This document shows positions 58,210-64,000 of a stretch of DNA of 64,000 nucleotides, piece after piece. This DNA is from Anaerolineales bacterium UBA2395 (GTDB lineage: Bacteria > Chloroflexota > Anaerolineae > Anaerolineales > Villigracilaceae): NCBI GenBank assembly GCA_002343775.1, contig DDSH01000012.1:62001-126000 (forward strand), written 5' to 3'. The translations under genes and the position numbers were made by a program. Under the pieces are notes generated by a model, which made no database searches, was not told where the DNA came from, and worked only from the letters and a program-made list of their open reading frames with translations. The number at the start of each line of letters is the position of its first letter. The stretch's first letter is position 1.

Positions 58210-58983
58210 ATGGCATCCCAGCCCTACGAGTACTACGGTTTGATGGTTCAGTATTGGGACTTATTGCGCGGCGATACGTCCAGATGGGCAGATCGCTTCA
58301 TGTTTCTCGACCTCATCCAGAAATATGGTCAACCTGTGTTGGATGTTGGCTGTTCCAGCGGACGGTTGATCCTGGATTTTCTCGCGCAGGGTATCGACAT
58401 GGATGGCGTGGACATCTCTCCAGAAATGATCGCGCTTTGTGAGACGAATGCCGCTAGGAAAAGGCTCACCCCGAAACTCTACAACCAAAGCATGATCGAT
58501 CTGAACCTGCCGCGCAAATACAAGACCATCCTCGTGCCTTCGAGTTCCATTCAACTGTTGTTGAAACCGAACGAACCTCAACAGGCGATGAAGCGCTTCT
58601 TCGAACACCTCGAGCCGGGCGGAGCGCTCATCGCTCCATTCATGACCTTGTGGGTGGAAGGTGACCCGGTTGACAGCGGCTTCACGCAGGAAGCTGCACG
58701 ACCCGAAGATGGCGCCACCGTCCGCCGGACTGCCTGGTCGCGCTACAACCTTGAGACCAAAATGGAAGACACTCACGATCTGTGGGAGATCATCAAGGAT
58801 GGGGTGCAGATTCAATCGGAGACGCATAACCAATCGCCTGCCACACTGTCTTACACCCAAGGCGAAGCCAAAGCCTTGTTTGTGGAGGCGGGCTTTGTAG
58901 ATGTTCAGGTCTACAGCGAGTTCACCTTTGATCCGGTCAAGCCATCGGATACGCTCTTCACCCTCGTTGGAGTCAAACCATGA
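58210..58983 (+). CDS. Class I SAM-dependent methyltransferase
   Basis: 257 residues. SAM-binding motif VLDVGCSSGRLILDFLAQG (about 39-57), motif II GVDISPEMI and NLPRKYKTILVPSSS. Substrate not visible. Start preceded by AAGGAGAGATTC. It overlaps the following epimerase gene by 4 nt. Confidence 0.88.
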   Translation: MASQPYEYYGLMVQYWDLLRGDTSRWADRFMFLDLIQKYGQPVLDVGCSSGRLILDFLAQGIDMDGVDISPEMIALCETNAARKRLTPKLYNQSMIDLNLPRKYKTILVPSSSIQLLLKPNEPQQAMKRFFEHLEPGGALIAPFMTLWVEGDPVDSGFTQEAARPEDGATVRRTAWSRYNLETKMEDTHDLWEIIKDGVQIQSETHNQSPATLSYTQGEAKALFVEAGFVDVQVYSEFTFDPVKPSDTLFTLVGVKP

Positions 58984-59969
58984 AGATCCTCATCATTGGC
59001 GGTACGCGCTTTCTTGGAAGGCATCTCGTCAACTCCGCCCGTGCGCGTGGACATGACCTGACGCTCTTCAACCGCGGACAGACCAACCCAACCCTGTTTC
59101 GCAAGGTTAAACGCTATCAGGGAGATAGGGAACAGGATCTGGAACAACTTCCGGGTCAGTGGGATGCGGTCATCGATACCTGTGGTTATGTGCCGCGCGT
59201 CGTCCGACTCTCCGCTGAAGCGTTGAAGGGGCGCGTCGAAAAATATGTGTTCATCTCCAGCATTTCGGTCTATTCCGATTTTAGCAAGATAGGCATTAAC
59301 GAAAGCGCTCCGGTGGGGCGGCTCGAAGATGAAACCGTGGAGGACATCACCGCCGAGACATATGGTCCGCTGAAGGTGCTGTGCGAGCGAACAGTGCAGG
59401 ATGTCTTTGGCATCAACTCGCTCATCATTCGTCCCGGGCTGATCGTCGGTCCGCATGACCCGACCGATCGCTTCACTTATTGGGTGGAGCGTGTCGCGCG
59501 TGGCGGAGAGGTCCTTGCGCCCGACCGCCCCGAAGCGTTGACGCAATTCATCGACGCGCGAGACCTGGCGGATTTCATCATCCATTTGATCGCGAATGAC
59601 GTCTCGGGTGTGTTCAACGCCACCGGTCCCGAAGCGCCGCTTTCGCTTGGCACGCTGTTCGATACCTGCAAACTGGTCAGCGGTAGTGATGCAAAATATG
59701 TGTGGGCTCCGGTGGACTTTTTGAATCAGAACCATGTCGCGCCGTGGAGCGACATGCCCGCCTGGCTGCCAGATACGGGCGAAGATGCGGGCTTTGCGCA
59801 TGTGGATGTTTTCAAAGCCATCAAGGCAGGGCTGGTGTTTTCTTCCCTCGCCACGACGGTCAAAGATATGCTCACCTGGTTGCGCGAACGTCCTGCGGGA
59901 TATGAAATGAAGGCGGGGTTGAAACCCGAACGGGAAAGGGAATTATTGGAGAAGTTGCGTGTTCGATAA
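58980..59969 (+). CDS. NAD-dependent epimerase/dehydratase-like SDR protein
   Basis: 329 residues. Rossmann motif MKILIIGGTRFLGRHLV, then WDAVIDTCGYVPRVV, and FISSISVYSDFSK with the Tyr position occupied by E-T-YGPLKV later in the protein (YGPLK, Y-x3-K). This CsaA/isoflavone-reductase-like SDR group is often atypical. Substrate unknown. Overlaps the methyltransferase (4 nt) and biotin carboxylase (11 nt) genes. Confidence 0.87.
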   Translation: MKILIIGGTRFLGRHLVNSARARGHDLTLFNRGQTNPTLFRKVKRYQGDREQDLEQLPGQWDAVIDTCGYVPRVVRLSAEALKGRVEKYVFISSISVYSDFSKIGINESAPVGRLEDETVEDITAETYGPLKVLCERTVQDVFGINSLIIRPGLIVGPHDPTDRFTYWVERVARGGEVLAPDRPEALTQFIDARDLADFIIHLIANDVSGVFNATGPEAPLSLGTLFDTCKLVSGSDAKYVWAPVDFLNQNHVAPWSDMPAWLPDTGEDAGFAHVDVFKAIKAGLVFSSLATTVKDMLTWLRERPAGYEMKAGLKPERERELLEKLRVR

Positions 59970-61446
59970 AATTCTCATTGCCAATCGCGGCGAGATCGCC
60001 ATCCGCATCATGCGCGCCTGCCGCGAACTCGGTATCAAAACCGTCGCCGTCTATTCCGAAGCCGACCGCGACTCATCGCATGTGCAATTCGCGGATGAAG
60101 CCATTCTGCTTGGCGACGCTGCGCCGAAGGAATCGTATTTGAACATGGAAAAGATCATCCGCGCCGCTCGCGCCTCAAAAGCGGATGCCATTCACCCGGG
60201 CTATGGATTCCTCTCAGAGAACGCTTCTTTCGCCGCCGCAACCGAATCGGCAGCCCTGACCTTTATCGGTCCCTCAGCCGATTCGATCCGCGCGATGGGC
60301 GATAAAGCCGAATCGAAAATATTGATGAAGAAGGCAGGCGTACCAACGGTTCCCGGCTACGAAGGCTTGGAAAATTACGGCGAGTTCAAGAAAGCCGCCA
60401 ATGATATTGGCTACCCTGTGCTTGTCAAAGCCGCAGCGGGCGGGGGCGGCAAGGGCATGCGCGTGGTCAACGCTGAAAGCGAATTAAAAGAAGCCATCGA
60501 ACTTGCCAAACGCGAAGCCTTGAACGCCTTTGGCGATGAACGTCTGCTGATCGAAAAGTATCTTGCTGACGCGCATCATATCGAAATTCAGGTATTTGGT
60601 GACAAACACGGCAATCTTGTCCATCTTTTCGAACGCGAATGCTCCGTGCAGAGACGTCATCAGAAGATCATCGAAGAATCCCCTTCTCCATTGCTTACCC
60701 CCGACTTGCGAGAACAGATGGGACAAGCCGCCGTCAACGCCGCCAAAGCGGTTGACTACTTCAACGCTGGAACCGTCGAATTCATCTTCGATCCCATTCT
60801 TTCCACTTTCTACTTTCTGGAAATGAACACCCGTCTGCAAGTGGAGCATCCCATCACGGAATTGGTGACCGGCATCGACCTTGTCCACTGGCAGATTCGC
60901 ATTGCGGCGGGTGAAAAATTTCCCTTCACGCAAAGTGATTTCCACCAGCATGGTCATGCCATTGAATGCCGAATCTACGCCGAAGATCCTGCCAGTGGAT
61001 TTTTACCCAGCACCGGCAAGTTACTGCAATTCATCCAGCCTTATGGACCGGGCATCCGCGTCGATTCGGGGTTTGCCCTCGGCAGCGATGTGACCCATTT
61101 CTACGACCCTTTGCTGGCGAAGTTGATCGTCCACGCCGAGAATCGCGAAACAGCGATTCGGCGTATGCAAACCGCTTTGCATGATTTCGTCGTCCACGGT
61201 GTGGTAACGAACATTGATTTCCTGCAAGCCGTCCTCGAAACCGATGATTTCAAACAAGGCAAAGTCTCCACACGCTGGGTCGAAACCAAATTCGGTGAGT
61301 GGGCTATCCCACAGCCCGAACTGCACACCCTCATTGCCGCCGCGCTCGCAGATGTGGTCTTCGTCGGCGACAAGGCGCAACCTGCCGTTTCGAATGAAAC
61401 CGACCCGTTCAATCCCTGGAAGCAGACGGGGAATTATCGCAATTAA
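59959..61446 (+). CDS. Biotin carboxylase subunit
   Basis: 495 residues from a GTG start. Family motifs: FDKILIANRGEIAIRIMRACRELG, IHPGYGFLSENA, AAGGGGKGMRVV (ATP grasp), FERECSVQRRHQKIIEESPS (positions 223-242) and EMNTRLQVEHPITE. It carboxylates biotin with bicarbonate and ATP. Length suggests only the carboxylase module plus a short C-terminal extension, with the carrier encoded separately at 61523. Confidence 0.95.
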   Translation: MFDKILIANRGEIAIRIMRACRELGIKTVAVYSEADRDSSHVQFADEAILLGDAAPKESYLNMEKIIRAARASKADAIHPGYGFLSENASFAAATESAALTFIGPSADSIRAMGDKAESKILMKKAGVPTVPGYEGLENYGEFKKAANDIGYPVLVKAAAGGGGKGMRVVNAESELKEAIELAKREALNAFGDERLLIEKYLADAHHIEIQVFGDKHGNLVHLFERECSVQRRHQKIIEESPSPLLTPDLREQMGQAAVNAAKAVDYFNAGTVEFIFDPILSTFYFLEMNTRLQVEHPITELVTGIDLVHWQIRIAAGEKFPFTQSDFHQHGHAIECRIYAEDPASGFLPSTGKLLQFIQPYGPGIRVDSGFALGSDVTHFYDPLLAKLIVHAENRETAIRRMQTALHDFVVHGVVTNIDFLQAVLETDDFKQGKVSTRWVETKFGEWAIPQPELHTLIAAALADVVFVGDKAQPAVSNETDPFNPWKQTGNYRN

Positions 61447-61449
61447 TTT

Positions 61450-61511
61450 GTAGGGGCGACCCGCCCAGTGAAAGCAAATTATCTTGAAAAACAATGAAGG
61501 GTCGCCCCTAC
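61450..61511. repeat. GTAGGGGCGACCC inverted repeat
   Basis: GTAGGGGCGACCC (61450-61462) and GGGTCGCCCCTAC (61499-61511) are perfect 13-bp arms around 36 nt. It fills the gap between biotin carboxylase and carrier genes. Same family as the two in-frame copies in the TIR gene. Confidence 0.85.
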
Positions 61512-61522
61512 GGTAAATAAAA

Positions 61523-61990
61523 ATGAAAACAACCTTCGACACCCAAACCATCGAACTCAACCCATCGGATGATGGGTACATTGCTGTCGTAAATGGAAAG
61601 ACAGTGACTGTTCAAGTTATCCGCGCGGCAAATGGGCGCATGGATTTGCTCATAGACGGGCAACGCGTCACGGCGCATGTCTCGTCAGATGTTGCCAAGC
61701 GCTGGGTCACCCTCAACGGGCAGACGCTAATGCTCACCAAAACCTCGGGCGCGAAAAAAGGCGTCAGACACGACCATGCCGGTGGATTGATCGCCCCAAT
61801 GCCGGGTCAGATTCGAAGCGTCTCGGTCAGCGTGGGAGAGGCTGTGAAGAAAGGTCAAACCCTGCTGACGATGGAAGCCATGAAGATGGAAATCCGCATT
61901 CAGGCTTTGAAGGATGGAGTAGTCAAATCCGTTTCGGTAACGCAAGGGCAGACGGTGGAGCGCGAACAGATCCTGGTGGAGGTTGAATAA
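61523..61990 (+). CDS. Biotin carboxyl carrier protein
   Basis: 155 residues. C-terminal biotinyl domain: APMPGQIRSVSVSVGEAVKKGQ and LLTMEAMKMEIRI, with Lys121 in EAMKME as the biotinylation site. The N-terminal half resembles the barrel linker of acyl-CoA carboxylase alpha chains, split off here. Stop overlaps the MaoC start by 1 nt. Confidence 0.93.
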   Translation: MKTTFDTQTIELNPSDDGYIAVVNGKTVTVQVIRAANGRMDLLIDGQRVTAHVSSDVAKRWVTLNGQTLMLTKTSGAKKGVRHDHAGGLIAPMPGQIRSVSVSVGEAVKKGQTLLTMEAMKMEIRIQALKDGVVKSVSVTQGQTVEREQILVEVE

Positions 61991-62442
61991 TGGCTGGAAA
62001 ATTTTTCGATGAACTCGAAGTTGGGATGACCTTCAAACACGGCGGGCGCACGGTGACAGAAATGGACAACGTACTTTTCTCTGCGCTGACGATGAATACC
62101 CAACCGCTTCACGTCAACGAAGATTTTGCATCCAAGACCGAGTTTGGTCAGCGGCTGGTAAATGGCATCTTCACCTTTGGCTTGGTCGTCGGCTTGACCG
62201 TGGCAGACTTGACCGAAGGCACCATCGTGGCGAATTTGGGTTACGACAAGGTCATGCACCCCAACCCCGTTTTTCATGGCGACACCATTTATGCCGAGAG
62301 CGAAATTATCGAAAAACGCGAATCGAAATCACGACCGAATGCCGGATTGATAAAAATAAAATGCACAGGTAGAAAGCCCAATGGCACGGTGGTAGTGGAG
62401 TTTGAACGGACGGCGATGTTTTTGAAGAAGGTTACAGGTTGA
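61990..62442 (+). CDS. MaoC-family enoyl-CoA hydratase/dehydratase
   Basis: 150 residues, hot-dog fold. MTFKHGGRTVTEMDNVLFSALTMNTQPLHVNEDFA contains the (R)-hydratase catalytic Asp/His region (T-x-x-x-N-P-x-H-x). It hydrates an acyl-CoA double bond. Beside a CitE-type lyase this resembles itaconyl-CoA/mesaconyl-CoA hydratase pairs. Confidence 0.88.
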   Translation: MAGKFFDELEVGMTFKHGGRTVTEMDNVLFSALTMNTQPLHVNEDFASKTEFGQRLVNGIFTFGLVVGLTVADLTEGTIVANLGYDKVMHPNPVFHGDTIYAESEIIEKRESKSRPNAGLIKIKCTGRKPNGTVVVEFERTAMFLKKVTG

Positions 62443-62490
62443 AGGTTACAGGTTCAACGTTAAACCTGCAGCCTTCAACTTTCAACTTGC
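62443..62490. repeat. Low-complexity inverted repeat between MaoC and lyase genes
   Basis: Repeated GGTTGAAGG / ACAGGTT words on one side and AACCTG / CCTTCAAC on the other. Looks like a dispersed palindromic filler common in such genomes. Confidence 0.5.
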
Positions 62491-62506
62491 AACTCATAGG
62501 AGAAAC

Positions 62507-63364
62507 ATGCACTCACGACGCGCACTACTCTACATGCCTGGTGACAACTGGAAGATGATCACCAAGTCCATTACGCTGGGCGTGGATTCCATTTGCATGG
62601 ACATGGAAGACGGCACCGCCATCAACAAAAAAGCGGAAGCACGCGCCACGATTGCCAAGGCATTGCAAGAACTGGACTTCGGCACAAGCGAAAAACTGGC
62701 ACGCATCAACTCGGTCGGTTCGGGCTGGGAAAAGGATGATATCGAAGCCGTCCTCCCCTATCACCCAGATGGGATCGTGATTCCGAAGGTTGAGTCTTTT
62801 GAACAAATTGAATGGGCAAGCAAGATCATTGAAGATGCCGAGTTGAAGAACGGCTGGAAGGTCAACTCGATTTGCATTTTGATCGGGGTCGAAACTGCGA
62901 AAGGGATTTTGAACCTGAAAGAAATCGCGGCACATCCGCGCTTGGATGCGATCATCTTCGGCGGTGAAGATTTCGCAGCGTCGATCGGCGCAACGCGGAC
63001 AAAGGATGCCGTCGAATTATTGTATGCGCGGCAGGCGGTCATTGTGGCTTGCGCGGCGTATGACTTGCAGCCCATTGATATTGTCACCATTGATTATAAA
63101 GATTTGGATGCGCTCAAAGTTGAGTCGGAGTTTGGGGCAAGACTCGGCTTCAGCGGGAAACAGATCATTCACCCGAATCAGGTTCAGGTCGTGCAAGAGG
63201 CGTTCACCCCGTCTGATGAGGCGATTGCGTATGCGAGAAGAATCGTCGAGACGTTCGAGGCGAGTCAAAAAGAAGGCAAGGGCGCTTATTCGCTCGATGG
63301 GAAAATGATCGATATGCCGTTGCTGAAGAACGCGCAAAAGGTGTTGGCACGCGCGAAAAAATAG
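62507..63364 (+). CDS. HpcH/HpaI-family CoA ester lyase (CitE/citramalyl-CoA lyase-like)
   Basis: 285 residues. SRRALLYMPGDNWKMITKS, CMDMEDGTAINKKAEAR, RINSVGSGW, PKVESFEQIEW, and GGEDFAASIGATRT, with metal-binding Glu/Asp as in CitE and malyl/citramalyl-CoA lyases; close in layout to CLYBL. Preceded by AGGAGAAAC. With the MaoC hydratase it could split citramalyl-CoA to acetyl-CoA and pyruvate. Cytoplasmic. Confidence 0.9.
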   Translation: MHSRRALLYMPGDNWKMITKSITLGVDSICMDMEDGTAINKKAEARATIAKALQELDFGTSEKLARINSVGSGWEKDDIEAVLPYHPDGIVIPKVESFEQIEWASKIIEDAELKNGWKVNSICILIGVETAKGILNLKEIAAHPRLDAIIFGGEDFAASIGATRTKDAVELLYARQAVIVACAAYDLQPIDIVTIDYKDLDALKVESEFGARLGFSGKQIIHPNQVQVVQEAFTPSDEAIAYARRIVETFEASQKEGKGAYSLDGKMIDMPLLKNAQKVLARAKK

Positions 63365-63373
63365 GAGAGAGGC

Positions 63374-64000
63374 TTGTTATCCATCATATTTGGTCTTGCA
63401 TCTGCGCTCAGTTGGGGCGCGGGCGATTTTACCGGCGGGTTGGCGGCGCGCAAAGTGGGGGCTGTCCGTGCGGTGTTTTATGCTTCAGTGGTTGGGTTGG
63501 TCGCTGTGACGGCGTCTGCCTGGGTCACGGGTGAGGCGATTCCTCCCATCCGCGTTTGGTTGATCGCCATGCTGGCGGGTGTATTTGGGTCCACCGGGCT
63601 GATCCTGCTTTATGCTGCCATGGCAAACGGCACCATGAGCATTGCCGCGCCTGTCTCGGCGTTGTTGGCGGCGGCGCTGCCCGTGTTGGTGGGGACTCTC
63701 ACCGAAGGCTTGCCTGAACCTTTGACGCTGATCGGATTTGGCTTTGCCCTCTTTGCGGTGTGGATGGTTTCGCAGAGTGAGGGTGGCGTGAAGGATATCC
63801 TCTCGCATCTCGTGGACTTGAAACTACCTCTGCTTGCAGGCATTGGTTTTGGCGGATACTTTGTCATCATGCACCGCGCCACCGACGAAGGCGCGCTTCT
63901 GTGGGCGATGACCGGCTCGCGCACCTCCAGTGTTTTGTTGATCTTCGTTTATATGCTTGTCACGCGGACTTCTTTCCGCATCGATGACCGTTCTTCGTTT
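63374..64000 (+). CDS. EamA/DMT-superfamily transporter (3' end outside window)
   Basis: At least 209 codons from a TTG start preceded by AGGAGAGAGGC. N terminus SIIFGLASALSWGAGDFTGGLAARK and the repeated hydrophobic helices fit the EamA/DMT family of metabolite exporters; the second EamA repeat has just begun at the window end. Substrate unknown. Confidence 0.85.
   Translation, partial: MLSIIFGLASALSWGAGDFTGGLAARKVGAVRAVFYASVVGLVAVTASAWVTGEAIPPIRVWLIAMLAGVFGSTGLILLYAAMANGTMSIAAPVSALLAAALPVLVGTLTEGLPEPLTLIGFGFALFAVWMVSQSEGGVKDILSHLVDLKLPLLAGIGFGGYFVIMHRATDEGALLWAMTGSRTSSVLLIFVYMLVTRTSFRIDDRSSF

Noticed and set aside
1..64000. CRISPR arrays, tRNA and rRNA genes
   Set aside because: No regularly spaced repeats, cloverleaf-like gaps or rRNA-like stretches were seen in the intergenic regions.

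Overview
The window looks like chromosomal DNA from a member of the Chloroflexota, probably Anaerolineae. This is inferred from the gene mix (tandem GH3 glucosidases, a DmsABC-type molybdoenzyme, CoxMLS-free Mo-cofactor genes with a YqeB homologue), the moderately high GC, and palindromic GTAGGGGCGA-type repeats. No rRNA, tRNA or CRISPR array was seen. Both ends cut genes.

Region 1 (1-5.0 kb, minus strand) is a redox and detoxification cluster. Two of its genes carry an in-frame UGA exactly where a redox cysteine is expected: a peroxiredoxin-like protein (UxxC) and a DsbA/FrnE-like protein (UPWC). Both read best as selenoproteins, and a plausible hairpin follows each UGA. Their neighbours are a YHS protein, a thioredoxin-fold protein, a dienelactone hydrolase, DoxX, a DUF5519 protein, a VOC dioxygenase-like protein and a ferredoxin.

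Region 2 (5.2-13.5 kb) holds a TetR regulator, a MarR-DHA2 drug exporter pair, and an export operon (HTH regulator, two ABC ATPases, ABC-2 permease, HlyD lipoprotein). Region 3 (13.6-22.5 kb) is a glycoside operon: GPH-type sugar symporter, PAP2 phosphatase, two GH3 paralogues and an alpha/beta hydrolase. A divergent TetR gene is separated from it by a palindromic operator.

Region 4 (22.5-47.3 kb, plus strand) is a molybdoenzyme island. It starts with a histidine kinase/response regulator pair. Next comes an unusual molybdopterin oxidoreductase with a degenerate receiver domain at its N terminus, then its FeS subunit and a TorD chaperone. A second kinase/regulator pair, a second TorD, a polyferredoxin, a radical SAM protein and TatA/TatC/TatB follow. 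A Tat-exported DmsABC-type enzyme is next, then a WD40 protein with CxxCH haem motifs. The island ends with a cofactor operon (fmdE, moaD, TauE exporter, yqeB, moaA, moaE), preceded by a leader with mutually exclusive terminator and antiterminator hairpins, probably a Mo/W-cofactor riboswitch. YqeB is associated with selenium-dependent molybdenum hydroxylases, so this cluster and the selenoproteins of region 1 both point to selenium use.

Region 5 (47.3-56 kb) is accessory DNA: a truncated serine recombinase, AT-rich genes, an intact cysteine desulfurase facing a truncated GC-rich paralogue, a TIR-NB-TPR (STAND) probable defence protein, and a membrane protein flanked by duplicated gene tails and related inverted repeats. 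Region 6 (56-64 kb) is a CoA-ester module: carboxylase beta subunit, biotin carboxylase and biotin carrier, MaoC hydratase and CitE-like lyase, with a methyltransferase, an SDR protein, a DUF1579 protein and a partial EamA transporter.
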